Source: Palsa-1392 sp963819975 (GTDB lineage Bacteria > Verrucomicrobiota > Verrucomicrobiia > Chthoniobacterales > UBA10450). From it: a DNA stretch of 64,000 nucleotides. Below, in pieces: positions 43,148 to 53,011 of this stretch. The stretch's first letter is position 1. Each line of letters opens with the position of its first letter. The translations under genes and the position numbers were made by a program. The stretch lies in the NCBI GenBank assembly GCA_963819975.1, contig CAWFYE010000004.1, positions 372,001-436,000 on the forward strand, written 5' to 3'. Below the pieces are notes generated by a model, which saw nothing but the letters and a program-made list of their open reading frames with translations, did no database searches and was not told the origin of the DNA.

Positions 43148-45889
43148 ATGACTTCTGCCGAAATCCGACAATCCTTTCTCGATTTCTTTCGCGAGAAGAA
43201 GCACACCATCGTGTCGTCGTCATCGCTTCTGCCTGACGCGCCCAATCTCCTTTTCACAAATGCCGGCATGAACCAATTCGTGCCGATTTTTCTCGGCCAG
43301 AAGAGGCCCAGCTACGACCCGCCGCGCGCGACTGACACCCAGAAATGCATCCGGGCCGGAGGCAAACATAACGATCTCGACGACGTCGGGCTCGACACCT
43401 ATCACCACACTTTTTTCGAGATGCTCGGGAACTGGAGCTTCGGCGATTACTTCAAAAAAGAGGCGATCGAGTGGGCTTGGGAGCTGGTCGTTGGCCGATG
43501 GGGCCTGCCTCCCGCGCGCCTTTACGCTACGGTTTATCGGCCCGGGCCTAACGAGCCGAGCAAGTTCGACCAGGAGGCACACGACCATTGGAAGGTGCTC
43601 TTCGAAAAAGCCGGCCTCGATCCCGCCGTCCATATTGTCGACGGGAACAAGCAGGATAATTTCTGGATGATGGGCGACACCGGGCCCTGCGGTCCGTGCA
43701 GCGAGCTGCACGTCGATCTCACGCCTAATGGCGACACTCGCGGCTCGTTAGTCAATGCCGGCGACGCACGCTGCATCGAGATCTGGAACCTGGTCTTCAT
43801 CCAGTTCAACGCCAACCCCGACGGCACATTCACTCCCCTCCCCGCTCGGCATGTCGACACCGGGATGGGTTTCGAACGCGTCACAGCGATCATCCAAGGG
43901 ACAAAGAACTTTACCGTTTTCACCGGCATCATCTCGAATTACGAGACCGACGTCTTCCGTCCAATCTTCGATGAAATCGAAAAGCTCAGCGGCAAACGCT
44001 ACGGCTCAACCTTGCCGAAACTCGGCAGCACCGGCCAGACCGAGCAGGAGAAAATCGACGTCGCCTTTCGTGTCGTCGCCGACCACATCCGCACCCTCAG
44101 CTTCGCGATCGCCGACGGTATCCAGCCGAGCAACGAAGGTCGCGGCTACGTCCTGCGCCGCATCCTCCGCCGGGCAGTGCGCTACGGGCGTTCGTTAGGC
44201 TTTCACGAGCCGTTCTTCTACCAACTGGTCGACGTCCTGGCCCTCACGATGGGCGATGTCTTCCCCGAGCTGCACGCAAATCAATCGCACATCAAAACGG
44301 TTCTCAGACGTGAAGAGGACTCCTTCAACCGCACGCTGGATCGGGGAATCGAATTGTTTGGGCAGGAGGTTGAGCACGCGAATCGGGTGACTGCGGCGTT
44401 CGCCTTCCGTCTTTACGATGAGCAGGGGTTCCCGCTCGATCTCACCGAACTGATGGCGCGCGAGCGCGGGCTGACCGTTGATACGGAAGGGTTCGAGAAA
44501 TTGATGGAGGAACAGCGCGATCGGGCGCGCAAGGCGCAGAAGAAAAGCGTCATCGAAGTCACGGATGCAGTGGAACAGCCGCCAACAAATTTCCTCGGCT
44601 ACGAACATGATCACACCAGCGCGGATGTGCAGGCGATTCTTGATGTGGGCGGCAGAAAAGCGGTTGTGCTCAACAACTCTGTTCTCTACGCCGAGATGGG
44701 CGGTCAGGTCGGCGACCAGGGCGAGATGGTGGGCGAAAGCGGTTCCTGGAAAATCGAGGGCACACGAAAATCGGGCGACGCCTGGATCCATCTCATCGCA
44801 GGGGACAAGATGCCGGAGATCGGTGAGCACGTCACGGTGCGGATCGATCGCACGCGGCGTTCGGCAATCGAGCGGCATCACACCGTGACCCATCTCCTCC
44901 ATTGGGCGCTGCATGAAGTCGTTAGCCGCGATGCGACGCAGAAAGGCAGCTACGTTGGACCGGAAAAGTTGACCTTCGACTTCTCGAGCGCGGCCCTGAC
45001 GGAACCCCAGGTGCGCGAGGTCGAGAAACTCGTGAACGAGAGGATCGTGGAGAAGGCGCCGGTTTCGTGGACGGAGATCCCCTACGCGGAAGCGAAAGAG
45101 CACGCCGACATCATGCAGTTCTTCGGCGACAAGTACGGTGATCGCGTCCGGGTCGTGCAGATCGGCGGCTCGCCTAACGAATTGAACGGCTACTCCATGG
45201 AACTTTGCGGCGGCACACACGTTCGCGGGACCGGCGAGATCGGCTCCTTCCGCATTCTGAGCGAGGGCGCGATCGCGGCCGGAATTCGGCGGATCGAGGC
45301 CGTCGCGGGCAACGCGGTCGGCGAATGGGCACGGAGCGAAGCCGGCCGGCAGGACGAAAAATTTCAGGCGCTGGCGAAAAAGAAACCGGACCTGGCGTCG
45401 CTTCCCGCGTTTGAAACCGCGAGCGCCGCGGAGATGGCGGCGAGCATCGACATGCGCGCCACGCAGCTCGAGGAACTGGAAACAGAAGTGCGCGATTGGG
45501 AAAAGGCCAACGCCAAGGCAACGGAGGCAGACGTGCAAAGCCGCGCCGCGACGATCGCGAACGAACTGGCGGCGAGCGACGGGGCCGCTTTCCGGGTTGC
45601 GCGGGTGCCGGATGCCGACGGCAAGCTGCTCCAGGCCGTGACCGATGCGCTCAAGACGCGCTTCGACGGGCCGATTTTTCTCGCCGGAGAGAAGGAAGGC
45701 CGGGTCGCGCTGATCGCCTCGATCCCCAAGACCCTAACGAACCGTTATCAGGCCGGCAAATTGATCCAGGAAGTGGCGCCGCTCGTGGGCGGCAAGGGCG
45801 GAGGTCGCCCCGAGCTGGCTCAGGGCGGTGGGACCGACGCGACGAAGATCGACGTCGCCCTCGATAAGGCAAAAGCCCTCCTCAGCTGA
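43148..45889 (+). CDS. alaS: Alanyl-tRNA synthetase
   Basis: AlaRS charges tRNA-Ala. The 913-residue protein has the class II aminoacylation domain (EIRQSFLDFFREKKH, then NAGMNQFVP and THHTFFEMLGNWSFGDY-type segments), the tRNA recognition domain, the editing domain with zinc ligands HHTVTHLLH and CGGTHV, and a C-terminal C-Ala domain ending GGKGGGRPELAQGGG. Four octamers lie inside (43547, 44192, 45173 and 45733). Confidence 0.98.
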   Translation: MTSAEIRQSFLDFFREKKHTIVSSSSLLPDAPNLLFTNAGMNQFVPIFLGQKRPSYDPPRATDTQKCIRAGGKHNDLDDVGLDTYHHTFFEMLGNWSFGDYFKKEAIEWAWELVVGRWGLPPARLYATVYRPGPNEPSKFDQEAHDHWKVLFEKAGLDPAVHIVDGNKQDNFWMMGDTGPCGPCSELHVDLTPNGDTRGSLVNAGDARCIEIWNLVFIQFNANPDGTFTPLPARHVDTGMGFERVTAIIQGTKNFTVFTGIISNYETDVFRPIFDEIEKLSGKRYGSTLPKLGSTGQTEQEKIDVAFRVVADHIRTLSFAIADGIQPSNEGRGYVLRRILRRAVRYGRSLGFHEPFFYQLVDVLALTMGDVFPELHANQSHIKTVLRREEDSFNRTLDRGIELFGQEVEHANRVTAAFAFRLYDEQGFPLDLTELMARERGLTVDTEGFEKLMEEQRDRARKAQKKSVIEVTDAVEQPPTNFLGYEHDHTSADVQAILDVGGRKAVVLNNSVLYAEMGGQVGDQGEMVGESGSWKIEGTRKSGDAWIHLIAGDKMPEIGEHVTVRIDRTRRSAIERHHTVTHLLHWALHEVVSRDATQKGSYVGPEKLTFDFSSAALTEPQVREVEKLVNERIVEKAPVSWTEIPYAEAKEHADIMQFFGDKYGDRVRVVQIGGSPNELNGYSMELCGGTHVRGTGEIGSFRILSEGAIAAGIRRIEAVAGNAVGEWARSEAGRQDEKFQALAKKKPDLASLPAFETASAAEMAASIDMRATQLEELETEVRDWEKANAKATEADVQSRAATIANELAASDGAAFRVARVPDADGKLLQAVTDALKTRFDGPIFLAGEKEGRVALIASIPKTLTNRYQAGKLIQEVAPLVGGKGGGRPELAQGGGTDATKIDVALDKAKALLS

Positions 45890-45947
45890 CGCGTCTCCGA
45901 TCAGCGCGACTGAATGCAGGGGAAACCCCGCCTAACGACAGAATTCG

Positions 45948-46358
45948 TTACTCGACCTTGAAAAGAATTGAAGCCGTTTTGCCCTCCGCCACCACGCTCA
46001 TCAGATAATTTCCGGTCTCGAACTTCCTCTTGTCCATCGACTGGCTGAGCGCGCTCTTGTTCGTTCCCTGGAGGAGAATGACGGCAGGTTGGCCGCCGGC
46101 TTCGGGCTCGCCCTTCGCGTTCGTCTTGCTGACGTTGATGATGACCATGTCGGCCTTGGCCGAGACTTCGATCGGGGCGTCGTTCTTTACCGGATTGGCC
46201 ACCTTGGCAAAAGGTTCGCCCGCTTTGTAGGTAGCCGCCTGGCCGCCGACGCTCACCGGGAAGGGAAGCGAGCCATCCTGCGCCTGCAAAGAGGCGAGGC
46301 CAAGAGCGAGTATGCCGCACAGGCCGGCCAGGAATTTCGTCGGTTTTTTTGGATTCAT
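45948..46358 (-). CDS. Small secreted protein, function unknown
   Basis: This 136-residue protein has a signal peptide (PTKFLAGLCGILALGLASLQAQ). The mature part is mostly beta, with a Lys-rich middle and an end (GNYLMSVVAEGKTASILFKVE) that resembles an Ig-like or carboxypeptidase-regulatory strand pattern. It is the last gene of a run of four on this strand (yebC, DUF3667, propeller, this gene). It is convergent with alaS. Confidence 0.6.
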   Translation of the reverse strand: MNPKKPTKFLAGLCGILALGLASLQAQDGSLPFPVSVGGQAATYKAGEPFAKVANPVKNDAPIEVSAKADMVIINVSKTNAKGEPEAGGQPAVILLQGTNKSALSQSMDKRKFETGNYLMSVVAEGKTASILFKVE

Positions 46359-46417
46359 CGCGGGAGGTTGGCTGTGCCGCCGACGGATGACAAGCCCGAT
46401 CGTGCAGAGCCAGACGT

Positions 46418-47311
46418 TTACCGCGAGGCGCTCGGCAAGTGCGCGTTTTCGGCCAGCCGTTTGCGATCCTCGCCCTGGCCAGTGACCGACATGCGATAGA
46501 CGGAGGGCTCTTTTTCGTCCGCCGCCTGACTAACGAAAAGAACGTTGTCTGCATCGAGCCATTGGCAGTCCCACCCATACAGCGATTTGGGAGTGAGGCG
46601 GGTGACCTTTTCGGTCGCGAGATCAAGCGTCCAGATCGCCGGCAGTGGTCCGTCCCAATCCTTGCGTTTACTTTCTTCCTTCATGGCGATGTCCATGAGC
46701 AGCGTTTTCCCGTCGGCTGAAAGATCGAGCCGGGTGTCGCCGCTCATGTCGCCATTTGGAATGAGCTTTTCGATCGTCCATTTCTTTATCGTCCGGCCGT
46801 CGAGCGCCTGCCGATAAAGGTGCTCCATGTCTTCACAGAAAAATGATTCTCCATCGGCGGCCCAGGCCGCACCCCAGTTGCCGCTCGCTTTCGGTTCCGG
46901 CTTCTCGATATAACGAAATCCGCTGCCGTCGGAGTTGAGCAGCCCGATGCGCATCTCGTTGTTCACATAAAGGTAGAAGAGCAGCTTCGAACTATCAGGC
47001 GACCATCTCGGCTGGAGGCAGTTTTCGCTCGGGACATTTTCGAAGGTCGTAACCTTCCCGGTGGCGAGATCGGCCACAGCGATCCGCCGATGCGCCGGTT
47101 GACCGATGGCTTGCTGGGTATTGAAGGCGATTTTCTGGCCATCCGGCGAAAGCTCGGGTGCCGCACCGTCCGCTATCCTTTTCGCTTCCGATCCGTCGAC
47201 GTGCGCCATCCAGACGGAGTCGCCGCGTTCGAAGGCAATTTTTGCGGTATCGGCCAGGGCAGCGGATGCGCCCCCGAGCAGCGCGAAGAGCAAAAGGATC
47301 AGTGGTTTCAT
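46418..47311 (-). CDS. Secreted TolB/WD40-like (PD40) beta-propeller protein
   Basis: This 297-residue protein has a signal peptide (KPLILLLFALLGGASAALA) and repeated PD40 units such as APELSPDGQKIAF, LQPRWSPDSSKLLF and LDLSADGKTLLMD. Such propellers occur in TolB and in DPP-IV-type regulators and bind other proteins. It lacks a C-terminal peptidase domain and an N-terminal TolB domain. It starts 18 bases after the DUF3667 gene upstream and is probably co-transcribed with it. Confidence 0.75.
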   Translation of the reverse strand: MKPLILLLFALLGGASAALADTAKIAFERGDSVWMAHVDGSEAKRIADGAAPELSPDGQKIAFNTQQAIGQPAHRRIAVADLATGKVTTFENVPSENCLQPRWSPDSSKLLFYLYVNNEMRIGLLNSDGSGFRYIEKPEPKASGNWGAAWAADGESFFCEDMEHLYRQALDGRTIKKWTIEKLIPNGDMSGDTRLDLSADGKTLLMDIAMKEESKRKDWDGPLPAIWTLDLATEKVTRLTPKSLYGWDCQWLDADNVLFVSQAADEKEPSVYRMSVTGQGEDRKRLAENAHLPSASR

Positions 47312-47329
47312 GAAGAGACACCGGATTTT

Positions 47330-48442
47330 CTAAGACAGCGCAACCGTGGCGATCGCAGTGGCCAATAGGGCGATAACAAGAACGAAGAGGTAGATGAAGC
47401 CTCCGAAGAAAAACTTGAAGGTCGTCATGAACCAGCTCTGGCCGTAGACCTGGCGGATCGAGCGAAAGACCTGCACCACCAGCGCGAGCACCAGAATCCA
47501 GAAGAGCGGCTCCTCCAGCGGCGGGACCCAGCGTTTCGCTGCGATCCCGCCGAGGACTATCAGCAGGATCGCGATGTAGAAAAAGGCGTGGATGTGCAAG
47601 GCGTAGACGAGATGCTCGATGTAGTAGCGGCCCTGGCGCAGGTAGAGAATCTTCAGGACGAAAGCAAAGAGCGGGATGCAAAAAAGCATCATGGTCGAGA
47701 TGTTGTCGCGCAGCGTCTTGCCCAGGAGTTCCACGTTGCTGCCGTGCGGACCGATCTTTTCCCGCAACTTTGTCTTCAGCCAATCGGGAGCCGAGACGTC
47801 AGCCAGTTGGCGGTCCAGATTTTCACCTTTGTCCGGGAGCGGCGGGGGCGAGGGAACCGCTCCGGGCGTCGGTGAACGATCAGCTTTCGCAGCCTCCTTT
47901 TTTTTCTGCTCGGCCAGATTGCGCAGGACCTGCTCGCGCACGGCTTGAGGGATGCCCGGATTCTGCATCGCCTTTTCCACCTCGACGCGCTGCTCGGTCG
48001 TCATCTTCGTCACGTCGGGTGTCTTCACCTGGAACGGAACGAACCGGGCGCACAAAAAGAAAACAATGCTGACCAGCAGATAGAGCCGGAGCGGATGGAG
48101 GTAACGGGTGCGGCGGCCGGCGACGAACTGGTTCGTTAGCCAGCCGGGCGAAATGAGAAGAAGGCCGAGCGTCTTGGTGAATTTGGAATCCCAGTTGAGG
48201 AAGGATTCCGCCACATCCGCGATGACGTGCCGGAACGAGCGGTGATAATCGACCGCCACCTGACCGCAGCGAGAGCAATAGCGACCGTGCAATTCCTCTC
48301 CGCAATCCTCGCAATGCGTAAAGGGAGGCTTTTCCTCCGGCGGTTTGCGGAAACCGAAAAGACCGCGCCGCTTGCGCCCCGGTTTGTCGAGCGAATCGAC
48401 GATCGAGTCGCCGAAAATTGCCTGGGTCGTCTCGTCCGACAT
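47330..48442 (-). CDS. DUF3667 zinc-ribbon membrane protein (copy A)
   Basis: This 370-residue protein has an N-terminal zinc ribbon (FTHCEDCGEELHGRYCSRCGQ) followed by the family core VDYHRSFRHVIADVAESFLNWD, then a membrane part with four or five helices, one after HPLRLYLLVSIVFFLC and the rest in the C-terminal 150 residues. The variable middle (about 130-240) is charged and Pro-rich. The function of this family is unknown. It starts 8 bases after the stop of yebC. A second copy lies 1.4 kb away at 49812. Confidence 0.85.
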   Translation of the reverse strand: MSDETTQAIFGDSIVDSLDKPGRKRRGLFGFRKPPEEKPPFTHCEDCGEELHGRYCSRCGQVAVDYHRSFRHVIADVAESFLNWDSKFTKTLGLLLISPGWLTNQFVAGRRTRYLHPLRLYLLVSIVFFLCARFVPFQVKTPDVTKMTTEQRVEVEKAMQNPGIPQAVREQVLRNLAEQKKKEAAKADRSPTPGAVPSPPPLPDKGENLDRQLADVSAPDWLKTKLREKIGPHGSNVELLGKTLRDNISTMMLFCIPLFAFVLKILYLRQGRYYIEHLVYALHIHAFFYIAILLIVLGGIAAKRWVPPLEEPLFWILVLALVVQVFRSIRQVYGQSWFMTTFKFFFGGFIYLFVLVIALLATAIATVALS

Positions 48443-48450
48443 CGCTCTAC

Positions 48451-49182
48451 CTAACGAAAGGCGGCCCAGACCCGGTGCACGTCGTCGTGGTCCTCCAGCG
48501 TTTGCAGGAATTCGCCCACTTGGGTGCGATCTTCCTCATTCAGATCCGGGAAATTTTTCGCGACGTAACCGAGTTCGCTCGTGATCACAGTCCAGCCATT
48601 CTCGGGGAGCCATTTCGAGACAGCGTGCAGATTCGCGGCCGCGGTCGTGAAGCGCGCGCCAGTCGTCTCCGCCGGGATGTCGTCGTTTTGGGCATGGGAG
48701 AGCGGTTCAACTTCCTGGGCGCCGGCTTCGATCGCAGCGGCCTCAATGTCGGCGGAACGCTCGGGATGGTGCGCTTCCACCAGGCCCACGTGATCGAAGA
48801 GGAACTTGTTGCTCCCCGGCGAGCCCAGCTGGCCGCGCTTGAAAAGGACCCGAATCTCGGGCGCGGTTCGGTTCTTGTTATCGGTTTGCACCTCGACGAT
48901 GACCGGGACTTTGTTAGGCGCGTAGCCTTCGAAAACCACATGCTCGAGCTCGAGCTTTTCGCCACCGATGCCGGCGCCCTTTTTGATCGCGCGCTCGATC
49001 ACGTCTCGCGAAACGCTGGCCCGGCGCGCCTTTTCCACGACGGCGAAGAGACGCGCATTGCCAGCCGGATCGGCGCCACCCATTTTGGCGGCGACCATAA
49101 TCTCCTTCACCAGTTTGCCCGTGACCTGGCCTTTTTTCAGTCCGGCGACTTCCCGTTTTGCATGCAACCATTGACGGCCCAT
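48451..49182 (-). CDS. YebC/PmpR-family DNA-binding or translation regulator
   Basis: From ATG 49182 the protein is 243 residues and begins GRQWLHAKREVAGLKKGQVTGKL, a variant of the usual MAGHSKWANIKH-type start. The core ARRASVSRDVIERAIKKGAG and the acidic end DLNEEDRTQVGEFLQTLEDHDDVH are typical. The family acts as a transcription regulator or aids translation of poly-proline. The stop TAG is part of the octamer at 48450-48457. The longer frame upstream adds 19 unconserved residues. Confidence 0.9.
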   Translation of the reverse strand: MGRQWLHAKREVAGLKKGQVTGKLVKEIMVAAKMGGADPAGNARLFAVVEKARRASVSRDVIERAIKKGAGIGGEKLELEHVVFEGYAPNKVPVIVEVQTDNKNRTAPEIRVLFKRGQLGSPGSNKFLFDHVGLVEAHHPERSADIEAAAIEAGAQEVEPLSHAQNDDIPAETTGARFTTAAANLHAVSKWLPENGWTVITSELGYVAKNFPDLNEEDRTQVGEFLQTLEDHDDVHRVWAAFR

Positions 49183-49281
49183 GCGTCTTTCTATCCGGCC
49201 TGTGCGCGGGTGGCAAGCGAAGGCGCGTTTTGACGACAAGCTCTCGCCGGGGGCCGCGGCTTGCGCTAACAGTTTGGCATT

Positions 49282-49746
49282 ATGCTGCGTTCTCTCCTGC
49301 CTCTCCTCGGTTGGATCGGAGTCACTTTCATCGCCCCGGCGATCGGTTATCGCGCCCGTCCCGACGAATGGTATCGCAGCCTAAGCAAACCGCGATTCAA
49401 CCCGCCGTCATGGATCTTCGGCCCCGTCTGGACGGCGCTATACCTCATGATGGCGGTTGCGGCCTGGCTTGTCTGGCAGAAGGGAGGCTGGCGCGGGCAA
49501 ACACTGCCGCTCACGCTTTACGTCATCCAACTCCTCATAAACGCGACCTGGACGCCGATCTTTTTCGGCGCCCACCGCATTGGGCTCGCATTCGCCGTCA
49601 TCGTTCTACAGTGGCTCGCGATCGCCGCAACGCTGCTTGCTTTCTCGGCCGCCGATCATATTGCCGGATGGTTGTTTGCGCCCTATCTCGCCTGGGTCAC
49701 CTTTGCCTCCGTTCTGAACTTTGAGTTCTGGAGAAGAAATTCTTGA
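49282..49746 (+). CDS. tspO: TspO/MBR-family protein
   Basis: This 154-residue protein has five transmembrane helices and the family signature KPRFNPPSWIFGPVWTALY, followed by NATWTPIFFGAHRIGLAF. TspO binds tetrapyrroles and is linked to stress and transport across membranes. It lies between the two DUF3667 genes and is divergent from yebC. Confidence 0.9.
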   Translation: MLRSLLPLLGWIGVTFIAPAIGYRARPDEWYRSLSKPRFNPPSWIFGPVWTALYLMMAVAAWLVWQKGGWRGQTLPLTLYVIQLLINATWTPIFFGAHRIGLAFAVIVLQWLAIAATLLAFSAADHIAGWLFAPYLAWVTFASVLNFEFWRRNS

Positions 49747-49811
49747 ACCCGCGACTCATGGCGAGGCTGAAATAGGATGAACCAGATCTCGCGCCTAACC
49801 AACGGTCCGAC

Positions 49812-50879
49812 TCAAGGGAGAAGAAGCGTGATCATGGCAGTGACGCCAAAGGCAACGCACAACAAGACGCAATAAATCACGCTGCCGAGAATGAACTTGA
49901 AGAGGGTGGCAAACCAGTTTTGCCGATAGACCCGCCTGATCGCGACGAGCAACTGGATGATGACGGCTGTGCCGAGCAAGGTGCAGACGATCGGCGTGAA
50001 CGGCATCGGCGCCTTCCAATAGAGGAGAAACCCAATCCCGATAATGATGACGGTGCTTAGGAAAACAAAAGCGTGGGTGTGGAGCGCGAAAATGAGGTGC
50101 TCGATATAGAATCGCTTTTTGAAAACGTAGAGAATTTTCAAAACGAGCGCGAAGAGCGGAATGCAGCAGAGCACCATCGGCGCAATGTTTTGGATGAGAG
50201 CCTTGAGGAAAAGATCGTTGCGATCGCCCGTCGGTCCGATCTTCTCCTTCGCCCGCTTTTCGATCCAACGGCCAAACTTCGAGTTACTCTCATCGCCATC
50301 GAACTGCAGGGAAAGCCCCGACTCGGACGGAGGCCTGGTCCTGGCGGAAGGCAGGGGCGACATGCCTAACGAAAAGTCGGGCGAAGGCGTCGGAACGCCG
50401 AACGGACTCGGCATGGGCGGCGGGTCGGAGAGTGAGAGGTGGGTTTTTCCGGGCTCGGGTTGCGCCTGGAAATGGGTATCGCGGGAGAGGAAATTGATGA
50501 CGAGAAAAAAGATAACGCTCGCGATGAGATAAACGCGCAAGGGATGGACATGACGGGCGCGTTTTCCCTCCACAAATTCATTCGTTAGGCGCCATGGCTT
50601 GAAGAGGAGGAGCCCAAAGGATTGAAAGAAACGCGCGTCGAAATTAAAAAAGGCGTCGGCCGCATCGGCCAGGAGCGAGGCGAAAGACCGGTGGTAGTCA
50701 ACCGCCGGTTGGCCGCATTGTGCGCAGTAGGGACCGGTCAACGCCACTCCACAATTCTCGCAGTGAGTCAGGGGCGGCCGCGCTTTCCGTTTCCGGCGCA
50801 GCCACTTTCGTCCCGGGTAATTGCCTAGCTCGGCTGCAGCGGCATCGCCAAAAATCAGCGGCGTCGTTTCATCGGACAT
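49812..50879 (-). CDS. DUF3667 zinc-ribbon membrane protein (copy B)
   Basis: This 355-residue paralogue of the protein at 47330 has the same layout: SDETTPLIFGDAAAAELGN, then the zinc ribbon HCENCGVALTGPYCAQCGQ, the core VDYHRSFASLLADAADAFFN, and membrane helices with the segment HVHPLRVYLIASVIFFLVI. The middle loop is shorter and Pro/Ser-rich. Octamers lie at 50365 and 50582. Two copies within 3.5 kb suggest duplication with later rearrangement. Confidence 0.85.
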   Translation of the reverse strand: MSDETTPLIFGDAAAAELGNYPGRKWLRRKRKARPPLTHCENCGVALTGPYCAQCGQPAVDYHRSFASLLADAADAFFNFDARFFQSFGLLLFKPWRLTNEFVEGKRARHVHPLRVYLIASVIFFLVINFLSRDTHFQAQPEPGKTHLSLSDPPPMPSPFGVPTPSPDFSLGMSPLPSARTRPPSESGLSLQFDGDESNSKFGRWIEKRAKEKIGPTGDRNDLFLKALIQNIAPMVLCCIPLFALVLKILYVFKKRFYIEHLIFALHTHAFVFLSTVIIIGIGFLLYWKAPMPFTPIVCTLLGTAVIIQLLVAIRRVYRQNWFATLFKFILGSVIYCVLLCVAFGVTAMITLLLP

Positions 50880-50937
50880 CGGCCGCAGACTATTCAGCGG
50901 CCGGCGACAAGTCCAATCCCGAACCAGCGCGGAAAAC

Positions 50938-51147
50938 TCAGTCGCGCAGCCAGAAGAGGGCGGCCGTGCCGGCGAGTCCGACAGCGCAGATCGTGAGCGT
51001 GTCCTCGATGAAATAGGGATACGCCATAAGCCCGATGCCGAGGAACATCGGCTTCCAGGCGCTCATCCGTTTCCCGTAAACAAACCCGACGAAACCGACG
51101 CTGCTGAACAACAGCCCGGCAAAAAGGTTCGGACCAGAGAAAGGCAT
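50938..51147 (-). CDS. Small membrane protein, 69 residues
   Basis: From ATG 51147 the protein reads PFSGPNLFAGLLFSSVGFVG and has two or three short helices, with a basic loop YGKRMSAWKP between them, a hallmark of small inner-membrane proteins found widely in Gram-negative bacteria. The longer upstream frame is not supported. It ends 58 bases before the start of DUF3667 copy B, on the same strand and upstream of it. Confidence 0.55.
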   Translation of the reverse strand: MPFSGPNLFAGLLFSSVGFVGFVYGKRMSAWKPMFLGIGLMAYPYFIEDTLTICAVGLAGTAALFWLRD

Positions 51148-51288
51148 GCTCTTTTCGAGAGCTAAATCCACGCCATCACAAGTGGCGAGGCGCGGGACGC
51201 ATTTCCGAAACAAAGGATTGACCGCCGCAATCCGCGGGTGCGACGATGCGCGCGCTTTCGCAAACCCTGCAGCAACCGGAGAAAATCT

Positions 51289-52896
51289 GTGGCATCCAAA
51301 CTTTTTCAAACTAAAAGCCCCGAGCTATTGATAGGCGAATCGGAGGCGCCCGATCGCAAAATGAAGCGGTCGCTGACCGCCTTCGATCTCACCTGCCTCG
51401 GGATCGGCGCGATCATCGGCGCCGGCATCTTTGCCCTCGCCGGCACCGCCGCGGCGGGCGAGGCGGCGCGGGTTGGCGATTCAATCGTGAAGACGCCGGT
51501 CCTCAATTTCATCATCTCCTGGATCAACCACACCGACCTCGTCTTTGGCCGGCCGGCGGCCGGGCCGGCGGTGGCGCTTTCCTTCGTGGTGGCGGCGGTT
51601 GCGTGCGGATTCGCGGCCCTCTGTTACAGCGAATTGGCTGCGATGATCCCGGTTTCCGGGTCAGCCTATACCTACTCCTACGCGACGTTAGGCGAGATTA
51701 TCGCCTGGATCATCGGCTGGGATCTTATCCTGGAATATGCGGTCGGTAACATGGCGGTGGCGGTCGGATGGTCGGGATATTTCGTCCAGTTATTGGCGAA
51801 CGTGAACATCAAATTCCCGCTTTGGCTGGTCGCGGACCATACCACCGCCGGCACAATCATCGCAAAGGGCGGAGCTGCTCTCAGCGCCTATTCTTCCACC
51901 ACCCTGCCCGTCGTCATGGGACACTCAATCGCCTTCAACCTGCCCGCCTTTCTCATCGTCGCGGCGGTCACGGTGCTCTTGATCTACGGCATTCGAGAGA
52001 GCGCGACGGCAAACACAGTCATCGTGATTATCAAACTCGCGGTCGTGGTTTTCGTGATCGCGTTTGGATCCTTCATGGTCAATCCGACCAATTGGCATCC
52101 TTTCATGCCAAGCGGATTTGGCGGCGTGATGAGCGGGGCGGCGATTGTTTTCTTCGCTTTCATCGGATTCGACGCGATCTCCACCACGGCCGAGGAAACG
52201 AAAAATCCGAAACGCGATTTGCCGATCGGCATGATCGCGAGCCTGATCATCTGCACGATTCTCTACGTGCTCATGTCCTTTGTTCTCACCGGCATGAAAA
52301 AATATACGACTTACCTCGGCGACTCCGCCGCCGTAGCGACCGCCTTTGCGGCCAAGCCGTGGGCGCAGGCGCTGATCAGCGCGGGCGCGCTGGCGGGTCT
52401 CACCTCGGTCTTGCTCGTCTTCCAACTCGGTCAGCCGCGCATTTTCATGGCGATGGCGCGGGACGGTTTGCTTCCGCAATATTTTGCCCGGATCCATCCG
52501 CGTTTTCGCACCCCATATATCACCACCATCTGGACCGGCATTTTCGTCGGCGGCGTCGCGATGCTGACCGATATCGGTTCGCTGGCCGACCTAACGAACA
52601 TCGGAACGCTCTTCGCCTTCGCACTCGTTTGCTCGGGTGTGATTGTTCTCCGCAAGAAAGATCCGACCCGACCACGACCCTTCCGCGTCCCCTTCGTTCC
52701 CATCTTTCCGCTCCTCGGCGTCTTTTTCTGCGGCGCGCTCATGCTCAGTCTGCCGATCGAGACTTGGCTCCGCTTCTTCGCCTGGCTGGCGATTGGATTG
52801 GCGATTTACTTTTTCTACAGCGTGCGCCACAGCCGGCTGCGGCACGGGATCGACACCGGCGAAACCGAAAACGTATTCCCGCCGATCGAGCCCTAA
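51289..52896 (+). CDS. Amino-acid permease (APC superfamily, cationic amino acid type)
   Basis: I place the start at GTG 51289 after CGGAGAA, because the N-terminal FQTKSPELLIGESEAPDRKM matches the usual APC leader; the product is about 535 residues with twelve helices. The substrate motif GIGAIIGAGIFALAG lies in helix 1, and FFAFIGFDAISTTAEETKNP in helix 6. It imports an amino acid with protons or by exchange. A remnant of another APC permease lies just downstream at 53012. Confidence 0.9.
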   Translation: MASKLFQTKSPELLIGESEAPDRKMKRSLTAFDLTCLGIGAIIGAGIFALAGTAAAGEAARVGDSIVKTPVLNFIISWINHTDLVFGRPAAGPAVALSFVVAAVACGFAALCYSELAAMIPVSGSAYTYSYATLGEIIAWIIGWDLILEYAVGNMAVAVGWSGYFVQLLANVNIKFPLWLVADHTTAGTIIAKGGAALSAYSSTTLPVVMGHSIAFNLPAFLIVAAVTVLLIYGIRESATANTVIVIIKLAVVVFVIAFGSFMVNPTNWHPFMPSGFGGVMSGAAIVFFAFIGFDAISTTAEETKNPKRDLPIGMIASLIICTILYVLMSFVLTGMKKYTTYLGDSAAVATAFAAKPWAQALISAGALAGLTSVLLVFQLGQPRIFMAMARDGLLPQYFARIHPRFRTPYITTIWTGIFVGGVAMLTDIGSLADLTNIGTLFAFALVCSGVIVLRKKDPTRPRPFRVPFVPIFPLLGVFFCGALMLSLPIETWLRFFAWLAIGLAIYFFYSVRHSRLRHGIDTGETENVFPPIEP

Positions 52897-53011
52897 AGCG
52901 CGTCTCGCGTGCTGTCGCGGGGTTTGAAAGCCCGGCCGTTGCTTCGCATCCGTTACGGCACCGGGACGGACTTTCTTTTCTCCGGCACGAATCTGGCAAT
53001 TGCTCCTGAAA

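Noticed and set aside
44195..45538. 447-codon frame opposite alaS
   Set aside because: It is an antisense shadow; all conserved alaS motifs are on the other strand.
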